The notes: a model not told the origin generated them from the sequence alone. Positions 1 to 5,678 are shown, numbered from the stretch's first letter. The stretch is DNA of 6,490 nucleotides from JADLGL01 sp964611195 (GCA_964611195.1 CAZSXA010000137.1:1-6490), one strand, 5' to 3'. A program made the numbers and translations.

Positions 1-76
<76 letters not shown>

Positions 77-97
77 GACCGGTCAACGGTCGGCGGC

Positions 98-126
98 ATT
101 TACGGTGCGCCGGGAAAGGGTGTCAA
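98..126 (-). promoter_or_regulatory. Promoter of the tRNA-Ala gene
   Basis: On the minus strand there is a perfect -35 hexamer TTGACA (121-126), a 17-nt spacer and a weak -10 GTAAAT (98-103). Transcription would start near position 91, about 15 nt before the mature tRNA 5' end at 76. The stretch just after the -10 is GC-rich (GCCGCCGACCG), as is typical of stable-RNA promoters under stringent control; applying that here is inference. The leader also holds an inverted repeat, CCGACC (75-80) with GGTCGG (88-93), touching the tRNA 5' end. The -35 and spacing are strong and the -10 is not. Confidence 0.6.
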
Positions 127-323
127 GCAAGGCCGCAGCGGTGGCGAAGACGGCCGTTCGCAGGTCGTCGCCACGCTTCGTCCGGGCGCCGACCCGGGCG
201 CGGCCGTGCACCCATCGAGCCCGCCGACCCTTTCAAATCATTGGACGGAAAGGCGGCGCGCCTTGCGGCGGCAGGGCGGCGTCGCTAAATCAACGGCGCC
301 GCGCGACAGGTCGGAAGCCCAAT
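127..323. other. Gene-free leader region before yggT
   Basis: I see no gene in this stretch between the tRNA promoter and yggT. The yggT frame stays open upstream, but the predicted residues are arginine- and alanine-rich and look like read-through of GC-rich DNA. There is a 7-bp inverted repeat GTGGCGA (141-147) with TCGCCAC (168-174), and a nested alternative GCGAA (144-148) with TTCGC (157-161). A weak promoter candidate for yggT is TTGCGG (263-268), 17 nt, TAAATC (286-291). Neither structure is strong enough to name a regulatory RNA. Confidence 0.4.
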
Positions 324-614
324 ATGCAAGCCGTTCTCGATGTTCTGTTCATAGCGATCGAGATCTACATCTACGTCATCGTTGCGAGCGCGATCTTCTC
401 CTGGCTCTACGCCTTCAACGTCATCAATCCGCGCAACCAGCTCGTGGCGACGATCGGCCAGTTCCTCTACGCCGTCACCGAGCCGGCGCTGCGGCCGATC
501 CGCCGGGTACTTCCCAATCTCGGCGGTATCGACATCTCGCCGATCGTGTTGATCCTCGGCCTGATCCTGATCCGCCAGATTCTCTGGCGCTACGTCTATT
601 TCAACGTCTTCTAG
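324..614 (+). CDS. YggT family small integral membrane protein
   Basis: This 96-residue protein fits the YggT family (PF02325), whose members are small inner-membrane proteins of uncertain role; links to cell division, osmotic stress or membrane protein assembly have been proposed in different bacteria. One hydrophobic segment spans about residues 5-30 and a second about 70-92. Between them is the family-typical block TEPALRPIRRVLP (residues 52-64), followed by GGIDISPIV (67-75), a short basic loop leading into the second helix. The ATG at 324 is preferred over upstream in-frame starts. It has a GGAAG ribosome binding site at 313-317 with a 6-nt spacer, the length matches the family, and the upstream extension has no family similarity. 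It stands alone on its strand because the next gene is convergent; yggU, which I recall as a frequent neighbour, lies 1.3 kb further on. Confidence 0.92.
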   Translation: MQAVLDVLFIAIEIYIYVIVASAIFSWLYAFNVINPRNQLVATIGQFLYAVTEPALRPIRRVLPNLGGIDISPIVLILGLILIRQILWRYVYFNVF

Positions 615-650
615 CGGACGCGACCGACGGTGATCATCAGAGCCGTCCGC
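614..650. terminator. Possible bidirectional terminator between yggT and the glycosyltransferase
   Basis: A perfect 7-bp inverted repeat, GCGGACG (614-620) with CGTCCGC (644-650), spans the convergent junction and the last codons of the glycosyltransferase. An alternative inner stem GACGG (626-630) with CCGTC (643-647) could form instead. The loop of the outer stem is 23 nt and there is no T-tract on either side, so it does not meet the classical intrinsic terminator pattern. Its position between two convergent genes is the main support. Confidence 0.3.
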
Positions 651-1806
651 CAAGGTCCTCGATCATTTCCAGCACCGACTCGGGCCGGATTCGGAAGTCG
701 AAGCTGGATTCGCGCGTGACGTTGCCGGAGGCGTCGGGGTCGGCCCCACCGACGACGAGGCCGTAGCGAAGCCCGCCGAAATCGGCGATCGCGGCATAGG
801 CGGTCCCGCCGCCGGGCTGCTCGAAGCGGTCGTGGATCAACTCGACGATAACCGTCCCGGGATGGCAGATGGCGGTGTTGGCGAGCCCGGCGCCGTGCGG
901 CGCGACGATGATTTCGGCGCCGGCGTAAAGGCTCATCTGCTCGGCGAAGGAGAGTGTTTCGGCACGGATCGCCTCGAAGCCGAGCGGCGCCAGCGTCCCC
1001 GTCACCTCGTCCTCGTTCAGGAGCCGGCGGACCTTCGCGCCGGAACGCGAGACGAACAGTCGGCGCTTTCGCTCCTTGGTCGCGGCGACCCGGGTCCGGA
1101 GATCGTCGAAGAACGGAATGACCGATCGCGATATCCGGTCGGTGCCGGGCCGTATCCGGTCGGAGAAGAGCAACTCGCCGGGCGTCCGGACATTGCCGCC
1201 CGGTTGCGCGATGCGGTCGTTGGAAACGCCTGCCAGCGCCAGGGACTGCCTGTGGAACGGCGCCTCGAGCGGCGGGCAGAGCAGCTTGCGATGCTCACCG
1301 GTCTGACGCCACACCGCAATCTTCGGCAGGCATTCGATCAGCCAGTGAAAGTAGTTGCCGTAGATCGAGGAACTCAGCAGGAAGAAGTCGCCCTCCAGCA
1401 CAACCGGTGGCTCTATCGCGGCCTCGAGCGGCGCGCCCACCCGCGCGAGCGCCTGCACCTGCTTCTTCTTCAACGCAGCAAAGCCGGGGACCTTTCTGAG
1501 CTGCTTGTTTGCGGAGGCCGTCTCGCGAACGATCGTGTTGTCGGGTGCGACGACCACCATCCCCGGCCACAGACAGGTGGCGTCCTCGATCCGGTAGCAG
1601 GCCCGCGGCGGCACCGGGGAGCGCGCGGCGAAGGCGGCGACATCCCTTTCCCAGCGCGCAGCCGCCCGTCCCTCCACTTCAGGCGAATCAAAGCGGACGG
1701 GAAACGGCGACGACGGCCGCGACGTTCCCTCGACAGCATCGGCGATGACGGTCACGCCTTCGACCTCGCGCGCCGGTTTGCTGACGAAACGGATGGTCTC
1801 CTTCAT
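637..1806 (-). CDS. Glycosyltransferase family 61 protein (DUF563)
   Basis: This 389-residue protein has the hallmarks of glycosyltransferase family 61 (DUF563). It probably transfers a sugar from a nucleotide donor to a surface polysaccharide or other glycan; donor and acceptor cannot be told from sequence. The diagnostic blocks are all in the C-terminal two thirds: YGNYFHWLIECLPK (residues 149-162), RRLFVSRSGAKVRRLLNEDE (248-267) and EIIVAPHGAGLAN (298-310), followed by the HPGTVIVEL strand (315-323). There is no signal peptide or clear membrane helix, so it is probably cytosolic or membrane-associated. The start is the ATG at 1806, because a strong ribosome binding site precedes it; a GTG 17 codons upstream gives an arginine-rich extension and is less likely. 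The gene is transcribed alone against its neighbours and has no other polysaccharide gene next to it here. Confidence 0.88.
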   Translation of the reverse strand: MKETIRFVSKPAREVEGVTVIADAVEGTSRPSSPFPVRFDSPEVEGRAAARWERDVAAFAARSPVPPRACYRIEDATCLWPGMVVVAPDNTIVRETASANKQLRKVPGFAALKKKQVQALARVGAPLEAAIEPPVVLEGDFFLLSSSIYGNYFHWLIECLPKIAVWRQTGEHRKLLCPPLEAPFHRQSLALAGVSNDRIAQPGGNVRTPGELLFSDRIRPGTDRISRSVIPFFDDLRTRVAATKERKRRLFVSRSGAKVRRLLNEDEVTGTLAPLGFEAIRAETLSFAEQMSLYAGAEIIVAPHGAGLANTAICHPGTVIVELIHDRFEQPGGGTAYAAIADFGGLRYGLVVGGADPDASGNVTRESSFDFRIRPESVLEMIEDLGGRL

Positions 1807-1823
1807 CGGCGCGGCCCCCTCCC
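1804..1823 (-). promoter_or_regulatory. Ribosome binding site that decides the glycosyltransferase start
   Basis: On the minus strand GGGAGGGGG (1823 down to 1815) lies 8 nt before the ATG at 1806-1804. This is the best ribosome binding site in the area. It lies inside the coding extension that would follow from the upstream GTG at 1857-1855, which supports the shorter protein. Confidence 0.7.
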
Positions 1824-1833
1824 GAAGCGCTGC

Positions 1834-1862
1834 TTGTCGACGGCATCTGCGGCGCACATAGT
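1834..1862 (+). promoter_or_regulatory. Candidate promoter for the yggU run
   Basis: TTGTCG (1834-1839), a 17-nt spacer and CATAGT (1857-1862) match the vegetative consensus at four of six bases in each box. Transcription would start near 1869 and leave a leader of about 55 nt before yggU. The -10 overlaps one arm of an inverted repeat, TAGTGG (1859-1864) with CCACTA (1885-1890). The minus strand offers CTATGT (1861 down to 1856) as a possible -10 for the divergent glycosyltransferase, but without a recognisable -35. Supported by pattern only. Confidence 0.3.
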
Positions 1863-1923
1863 GGTCCCTGGGCTCGCCCCACTTCCACTAAAGACCTCGA
1901 ACCGGACAGCGTCCTTATCTGCA

Positions 1924-2262
1924 ATGACCGAGCCGTTTCTAGCGACATCCGACGGCATCCGCATCGCGATTCGGCTGACGCCATCCAGTTCCGCCGATCG
2001 AATCGAGGGGCCCGCGAAACGCGCGGATGGCCTCGTGGTCGTCGCCGTCCGGGTCCGTGCCGTCCCGGAGCATGGCCGTGCCAACAGGGCGCTTGAATCG
2101 CTGTTGGCCAAAGCGCTGCGGGTCTCGAAATCCAGCGTCGCGGTCACGGGCGGGACGACGTCGCGGCTCAAGCAACTCACCGTCAAGGGTGATCCGTCGG
2201 CGCTGCTGGACTCGGCTCGTCGGCTATGGCCATCTTCCGGGCAGAGCGAGGGAGGCAGCTGA
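1924..2262 (+). CDS. DUF167 / UPF0235 family protein (YggU-like)
   Basis: This 112-residue protein belongs to the DUF167 (UPF0235, YggU) family, small soluble alpha/beta proteins without an assigned biochemical function. The recognisable core runs from IAIRLTPSSSADRIEG (residues 14-29), through VRVRAVPEHGRANRALESLL (42-61), the family's helix-starting 'P-x-x-G-x-A-N' motif, to GGTTSRLKQLTVKG (76-89). About 12 polar residues follow the core. The ATG at 1924 gives a normal family length, although it has no convincing ribosome binding site. The reading frame stays open far upstream, but that part is antisense to the glycosyltransferase and is an artefact of composition. The stop codon overlaps the start of the next gene (TGATG), which indicates one transcript and coupled translation. 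Confidence 0.9.
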   Translation: MTEPFLATSDGIRIAIRLTPSSSADRIEGPAKRADGLVVVAVRVRAVPEHGRANRALESLLAKALRVSKSSVAVTGGTTSRLKQLTVKGDPSALLDSARRLWPSSGQSEGGS

Positions 2263-2831
2263 TGCGAACGAGAAGGCCGATCGCGGCTCTTGCCGCGGCT
2301 TTCGCCACTTTGCCGGCACTGACGAACGGCGCCGCCGCGCAGCAGAGCGAATACACCTCCGTCGCACTCGAGAGCTGCCAGCAGATGCAGTCGGATCCGG
2401 AGGATATGCTGGAATCTGGCCGCTGGATCTGCGCCGGCTATCTCGGCATCCCGGTCCAGTTGGTCGAAAGCGACCTTCGTTTCTTCGTCTCCTATGGCGT
2501 CAGCCCGGAGGGCCAGCTTGCGGCCCAGCAGACGCTTCCGCCATTCAACTACGTCAACGACACGCTCGAGTGGCGGGTCGACGAGACCGGCGTGCCTTAT
2601 GCGACGATCCTCCGCTTCTTCGCCGATTTCGGCGACGGTTCGCCGGAGCGTCAGGTGCTGGTCGTCACCCGCATCGCCGACGAGGGCGGCGTCTGCCATA
2701 TCGCCTATGTCAACGCCTCGGCCAATGACGATGCCAACGCGCTCGCGCGCCAGGCGGCAGACCTGATGGCGCGGAACTTCACCTGCGACTTCCACGTTGC
2801 GCTGTGGATAGGCGATCGCGGCGACCTCTGA
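2262..2831 (+). CDS. Secreted four-cysteine protein of unknown function
   Basis: I do not recognise this 189-residue protein as a named family. It starts with a typical Sec signal peptide: a basic MRTRRP, an alanine/leucine-rich core to about residue 20, and a likely cut after the AAA at 24-26. The mature part has four cysteines (Cys39, Cys57, Cys145, Cys175), an even number consistent with two disulfides in the periplasm. The middle is a mix of short strands and turns (for example LEWRVDETGVPYATILRFF, residues 102-120), with no transmembrane segment after the signal. A predicted helix rich in alanine and aspartate follows Cys145 (about 153-171). The ATG at 2262 is chosen because GGGAGG (2250-2255) lies 6 nt before it and it places the signal peptide at the N terminus; a start at 2226 would add 12 polar residues. 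It overlaps the yggU stop codon and precedes the permease by 28 nt, so all three are probably co-transcribed. Confidence 0.85.
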   Translation: MRTRRPIAALAAAFATLPALTNGAAAQQSEYTSVALESCQQMQSDPEDMLESGRWICAGYLGIPVQLVESDLRFFVSYGVSPEGQLAAQQTLPPFNYVNDTLEWRVDETGVPYATILRFFADFGDGSPERQVLVVTRIADEGGVCHIAYVNASANDDANALARQAADLMARNFTCDFHVALWIGDRGDL

Positions 2832-2832
2832 C

Positions 2833-2858
2833 CGGTCTCCGCCGAAGAGCGGAGGCTG
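2833..2858 (+). promoter_or_regulatory. Hairpin that hides the permease ribosome binding site
   Basis: In the 28-nt gap between the secreted protein and the permease, the RNA can form a ten-base-pair stem. Its core of six perfect pairs is CTCCGC (2837-2842) with GCGGAG (2849-2854), closed by the loop CGAAGA. It is extended by C2833-G2858, G2834-U2857, G2835-C2856 and U2836-G2855. The permease ribosome binding site GGAGG (2851-2855) is wholly inside the 3' arm, and its GTG start follows at 2860. No T-tract follows, so it is not a normal terminator. A ribosome ending at the stop codon 2829-2831 would cover much of the 5' arm and could free the site. The pairing is seen directly; the coupling role is inference. 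Confidence 0.55.
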
Positions 2859-2859
2859 C

Positions 2860-4092
2860 GTGGACGACCGGGAAGCGAACCAGGAACAGCACCTGAAACG
2901 TGCGCTGAGCACGCCGATGCTCAGCCTCTATGGCGCCGGCACCATCGTCGGCGCCGGCATCTATGTGCTCATCGGCGAGGTCGCCGGTGAAGCCGGCTAC
3001 TGGACGCCGGTTGCGTTCCTTGTTGCCGCGCTGGTCGCCTCCGTCACCGGCGCGGTCTATGCCGAGCTCTCGTCCCGACATCCCGGCGCCGGCGGACCTG
3101 TGGCTTATTCCAACGCCGCGTTCGGTCTCTCCTGGCTCGCGGTGGGGATCGGCTGGGCAATCGTTGCCACCGGCGTTGTTTCTTCGGCGACGATTCTGTC
3201 TGGCTTCGTCGGCTATCTCGGCATCTTCGTCGACCTGCCCGACTGGCTCGTCATCACCGTTCTCGCCCTCGTGCTTGGCGGCGTCGCGGCCGCCGGCGTC
3301 AAGGAGTCGGCATGGCTGATGGCCATCACCACCACAGCGGGGGTCGTCGGCCTCATCCTCGTGATGGTCGCCGGATACGGCTCCGGTGGCTCGCTTGGCG
3401 ATACCTTTGGCGAAGCCGCGCCGATCACCGACATGGCGACCGTCACCGCCATCCTGGCCGCGGCATTCCTCGGGTTCTATGCCTTCATCGGCTTCGAGGA
3501 CCTTGTCCATATGAGCGAAGAGGCGCGCGAACCGAGGAAGGGACTGCCGCGCGCCATTGTCATCGCGCTCGCCGTGTCGGCCGTGCTCTACGTGCTGACC
3601 GCGGTCGCCGCCCTCCTCCTCGTGTCGCCGGACGAGCTCTCCGGCGCCACGGCGCCCCTTGTCACCACGGTCGAGGCCGCCGGCTGGCCTGGCTGGCCGC
3701 TCGGCATTCTCAGCCTGATGGTGATCGTCAACGGTGCCATGGCACAGATCATCATGGCGACGCGCGTCATCTACAGCCTTCGCAAATGGGGCGGCGCACC
3801 CGACTGGCTGGGTCGGCCGCATCCGCGCACCGGCACACCCATCTTCGGGACGGTCGTCGTTACGGCAACCGTGCTCGGCCTCGCGATCGCCGTGCCGCTG
3901 AAGTCGCTCGCCTCGATCACCAGCTTCATCATGCTGGCGGTCTTCTTCATCTCGAATTTGTCGCTGATTGTCCTGGAGCGTCGGAAGAGCGAGGCGCCGT
4001 TCGACGTTCCGACATGGCTGCCATATCTCGGCGCGGCGCTCTGCGTTGGCCTCGCGGCAGCGCAGCTGCTTCTCTCCGGTGGCGGCGAGTAG
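2860..4092 (+). CDS. APC superfamily amino acid permease
   Basis: This 410-residue polytopic membrane protein belongs to the amino acid-polyamine-organocation (APC) superfamily, likely importing or exchanging amino acids across the inner membrane; the substrate is not predictable here. The first helix carries the substrate-binding unwound motif GAGTIVGAGIYVL (residues 25-37). The helix 6 block FLGFYAFIGFEDLVHMSEEA (203-222) and the following loop EPRKGLPRAI (224-233) are characteristic, as is the cytoplasmic GRPHPRTGTPIFG stretch (318-330). I count about eleven membrane segments: 21-40, 49-69, a long one at 83-120, 129-147, 152-172, 192-212, 232-256, 279-305, 326-346, 350-373 and 386-406. The protein ends just after the last, where most APC members have a twelfth. 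The GTG start is supported by GGAGG 4 nt upstream; the next methionine would fall at the first helix. It is third in the plus-strand run after yggU and the secreted protein. Confidence 0.88.
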   Translation: MDDREANQEQHLKRALSTPMLSLYGAGTIVGAGIYVLIGEVAGEAGYWTPVAFLVAALVASVTGAVYAELSSRHPGAGGPVAYSNAAFGLSWLAVGIGWAIVATGVVSSATILSGFVGYLGIFVDLPDWLVITVLALVLGGVAAAGVKESAWLMAITTTAGVVGLILVMVAGYGSGGSLGDTFGEAAPITDMATVTAILAAAFLGFYAFIGFEDLVHMSEEAREPRKGLPRAIVIALAVSAVLYVLTAVAALLLVSPDELSGATAPLVTTVEAAGWPGWPLGILSLMVIVNGAMAQIIMATRVIYSLRKWGGAPDWLGRPHPRTGTPIFGTVVVTATVLGLAIAVPLKSLASITSFIMLAVFFISNLSLIVLERRKSEAPFDVPTWLPYLGAALCVGLAAAQLLLSGGGE

Positions 4093-4114
4093 CGGCCCGC
4101 GTCAGCGGGTCCGC
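4092..4114. terminator. Bidirectional hairpin at the permease/acetyltransferase junction
   Basis: GCGG-CCCGC (4092-4100) pairs with GCGGG-T-CCGC (4105-4114) in a nine-base-pair GC stem with one bulged T and a GTCA loop. The permease stop codon (4090-4092) touches the 5' arm, and the stop codon of the convergent acetyltransferase (4102-4104 on the plus strand) lies within the loop. The stem is nearly symmetrical, so it forms in both transcripts. There is no T-tract on either side, so termination may be weak or factor-assisted, or the stem may only protect 3' ends. Confidence 0.5.
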
Positions 4115-4617
4115 GACCAGGCGAAGGCGACCTTGGCAAGAACGGTCTTGCCGAACTGCTCGGTCGAGCGCGCGACGCGGCGACCGCCGGCATTGCGATA
4201 GAAGCGGCAGGCCGGCTCGTTGTCGGCAAGCGCCCAGACGACGGTGGTCTCGTAGCCGTAGCGCGCGAGTTCGCGTCGGGCGGCGAGGAAGAGCTGGGTG
4301 CCCAGCCCGACGCCCTGATATTCCGGCAGAAGGTAGATTTCGTAGACCTCGCCCTTCTGGGTGAGGTCGCGCGCGCGGTTGGGCCCGAAGGTGGCGTAGC
4401 CGGCGACGGTTCCGCCGACCTCGAGCACCAGCACCGCGGTACCGCGGCGAATCGCTCGGCTCCACCAGCGCGGCCCTCTGCGGGCGATCATGCGGGCGAG
4501 TTCCTGGGCCGGAATCAGGCCCTCATAGGCGTAGCGCCACGAGGCGTCGTGGACGGCGGTAATGCCTGCCACATCATCAATCTCGGCCCGCCGGACGTCG
4601 ATCGCCAAGGTGCTCAT
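4102..4617 (-). CDS. GNAT family N-acetyltransferase
   Basis: This 171-residue protein is a single-domain GCN5-related N-acetyltransferase, which moves an acetyl group from acetyl-CoA to an amine; the acceptor is unknown. The N-terminal block IDVRRAEIDDVAGITAVHDA (residues 6-25) and WRYAYEGLIP (27-36) are usual in this family. Motif A is EIYLLPEYQGVGLGTQLF (93-110), with the pyrophosphate-binding Q-x-x-G-x-G at Q101, G104 and G106. Motif B is NEPACRFYRNAGG (133-145); Tyr140 is in the place of the general acid seen in many members. The end, about residues 150-171, is basic and polar. The ATG at 4617 is the first possible start in the frame, but no ribosome binding site precedes it and a -10-like box lies just upstream, so the mRNA may be leaderless. 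It is convergent with the permease and divergent from dapF, so it is probably a single-gene unit. Confidence 0.9.
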   Translation of the reverse strand: MSTLAIDVRRAEIDDVAGITAVHDASWRYAYEGLIPAQELARMIARRGPRWWSRAIRRGTAVLVLEVGGTVAGYATFGPNRARDLTQKGEVYEIYLLPEYQGVGLGTQLFLAARRELARYGYETTVVWALADNEPACRFYRNAGGRRVARSTEQFGKTVLAKVAFAWSRTR

Positions 4618-4624
4618 GAGGGTC

Positions 4625-4630
4625 AGGATA
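4625..4630 (-). promoter_or_regulatory. Candidate -10 box of a leaderless acetyltransferase transcript
   Basis: On the minus strand TATCCT (4630 down to 4625) is followed by 7 nt and then the ATG at 4617. Transcription at the usual distance would start at or next to the A of the start codon. No clear -35 is visible 16-18 nt upstream; the sequence there is CTTCCCC-like. The idea fits the missing ribosome binding site but rests on one hexamer. Confidence 0.25.
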
Positions 4631-4718
4631 TGTCGGGCGAACGGACGGGGGAAGTCACTTTGAGGAGCGCCCCGCCGAAATTTGCGAGTGTGTCATTTGG
4701 GCTCCTGCAAGCTGGGCG

Positions 4719-4748
4719 CTGGCGCAGACGCACGCGCCTCGCCATATT
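4719..4748 (+). promoter_or_regulatory. Candidate promoter of dapF
   Basis: CTGGCG (4719-4724), an 18-nt spacer and CATATT (4743-4748) form a weak vegetative-type promoter: the -10 matches four of six and the -35 three of six. Transcription would begin near 4755. That is after the alternative GTG start at 4749 but before the ribosome binding site at 4765, so it agrees with the TTG start chosen for dapF. CATATT is the most AT-rich spot in the latter part of this intergenic region. Confidence 0.3.
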
Positions 4749-4764
4749 GTGCGGCGAACCCGAT

Positions 4765-4781
4765 GGGAGATTCCGAACTTG
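4765..4781 (+). promoter_or_regulatory. Ribosome binding site that selects the TTG start of dapF
   Basis: GGGAGA (4765-4770) lies 8 nt before TTG (4779-4781), an ideal distance. The upstream in-frame GTG at 4749 has only pyrimidine-rich and AT sequence before it. The TTG start gives MAEAPLTFHKMNGAGN, in which the conserved DapF opening begins near residue 7, as expected for the family. Confidence 0.7.
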
Positions 4782-5630
4782 GCCGAAGCGCCCCTGACGT
4801 TTCACAAGATGAACGGTGCCGGAAACGAGATTCTGGTGCTCGACCTCCGCGCCCAGCCCTTTCCGCTGGAGCCTGAGGAGGTGCGCGAAATCGCCGCCGC
4901 TCCGGGCATGGCCTTCGATCAGCTGATGGCGGTCCTGCCGCCCAAGGCTAGCGGGATCGATGCCGAGCTCCGCATCTACAATCGCGACGGCTCGCCCTCG
5001 GGCGCCTGCGGCAACGGCACCCGCTGCGTCGCGGCGCTGTTCTTCGCCGAATCGGGGAACGGCGAGGTCCGCTTCGAGACCGATGCCGGTGTCCTCCCCG
5101 CGGTCCGCGATGGCAGCGGCGCGATCACCGTCGACATGGGCGAGCCCCGCTTTCGCTGGGAGGACATCCCGCTGGCCGAGCCGTTCCATGATCTGCGTGC
5201 CATCGAGCTCCAGATCGGGCCGATCGACGCGCCGTTCCTGCACAGCCCGACGGTGCTGTCGATGGGCAACCCGCATGCGATCTTCTGGGTCGACGACGTC
5301 GATTCCTACCTGCTGGAGCAGCTGGGGCCGCTGATCGAGAACCACCCCGTCTTCCCCGAACGGGCCAATGTCACGCTCGCCGAGGTCGAGGCGCCGGACC
5401 GGATCAAGCTCCGCGTCTGGGAACGCGGCGCCGGCCTCACCAAGGCATGCGGCTCCGCGGCCTGCGCCGCCGCCGTCGCGGGAGCATGGACGAAGCGCAC
5501 CGGACGCAAGGTCACGGCGGTCCTCCCCGGCGGCGAGCTTCAGATCGAATGGCGCGAAAGCGACAATCACGTCCTGATGACCGGCCCGTGGGAGCTTGAG
5601 CAAAGCGGTTTCCTCGAAGTCTCGGCCTGA
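4779..5630 (+). CDS. dapF: Diaminopimelate epimerase
   Basis: DapF is a cofactor-independent racemase that interconverts LL- and meso-diaminopimelate in the cytoplasm, the penultimate step to lysine and the source of the peptidoglycan cross-linking residue. The 283-residue protein has both catalytic cysteines: Cys77 in GACGNGTRC (residues 76-83, first half) and Cys224 in TKACGSAACA (221-230, second half). The substrate-binding residues known from the family are also present: Asn12 in MNGAGN, Gln48 in FDQLM, Asn68, Asn164 in MGNPH, Asn197, and Glu215-Arg216 in WERGAG. The two-domain fold and length are normal, so the enzyme should be active. I use the TTG start at 4779 because it has a good ribosome binding site; a GTG at 4749 would add ten residues. 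It diverges from the acetyltransferase and is followed by mtaB after 77 nt, an arrangement common in rhizobia. Confidence 0.96.
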   Translation: MAEAPLTFHKMNGAGNEILVLDLRAQPFPLEPEEVREIAAAPGMAFDQLMAVLPPKASGIDAELRIYNRDGSPSGACGNGTRCVAALFFAESGNGEVRFETDAGVLPAVRDGSGAITVDMGEPRFRWEDIPLAEPFHDLRAIELQIGPIDAPFLHSPTVLSMGNPHAIFWVDDVDSYLLEQLGPLIENHPVFPERANVTLAEVEAPDRIKLRVWERGAGLTKACGSAACAAAVAGAWTKRTGRKVTAVLPGGELQIEWRESDNHVLMTGPWELEQSGFLEVSA

Positions 5631-5648
5631 CCTCCACGAACAGCCCGA

Positions 5649-5678
5649 TTGGCAAACGGCGGCGCGACAAACTATGTA
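5649..5678 (+). promoter_or_regulatory. Candidate internal promoter for mtaB
   Basis: TTGGCA (5649-5654) matches the -35 consensus at five of six bases and is followed after 18 nt by TATGTA (5673-5678). The latter sits in CTATGT, close to the rhizobial -10 preference CTATAT. It lies in the 77-nt gap after dapF, with an expected start near 5685 and a short leader. A 6-bp inverted repeat, CGGCGC (5660-5665) with GCGCCG (5683-5688), brackets the -10. mtaB may therefore be expressed both from dapF read-through and from this site. Confidence 0.4.

Noticed and set aside
105..323. N-terminal extension of YggT by 73 residues
   Set aside because: The extension is arginine-rich and low in complexity. 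The ATG at 324 has a ribosome binding site and gives the usual family length.
1807..1857. GTG start 17 codons upstream for the glycosyltransferase
   Set aside because: The added residues are arginine- and alanine-rich, and the strong ribosome binding site at 1815-1823 lies inside that extension and serves the ATG at 1806.
832..1923. Long plus-strand open frame running into yggU from antisense to the glycosyltransferase
   Set aside because: It is a mirror of a high-GC gene: the product is full of arginine, glycine and short repeats without motifs, while the minus-strand protein has clear family 61 motifs. Only the part from 1924 is a real gene.
1803..2912. 369-residue minus-strand open frame over yggU and the secreted protein
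   Set aside because: It lies antisense to two better supported genes, resembles no family I know, and its charged composition is what reverse reading of GC-rich codons produces.
2779..3822. 347-residue minus-strand open frame opposite the permease
   Set aside because: The product is an unnatural mix of Asp, His, Arg and Gly, as expected from reading hydrophobic codons backwards. The plus strand has a clear APC permease.
4623..5603. 326-residue minus-strand open frame opposite dapF
   Set aside because: dapF has all its catalytic residues on the plus strand. The antisense frame has no motif and no ribosome binding site that I can see.
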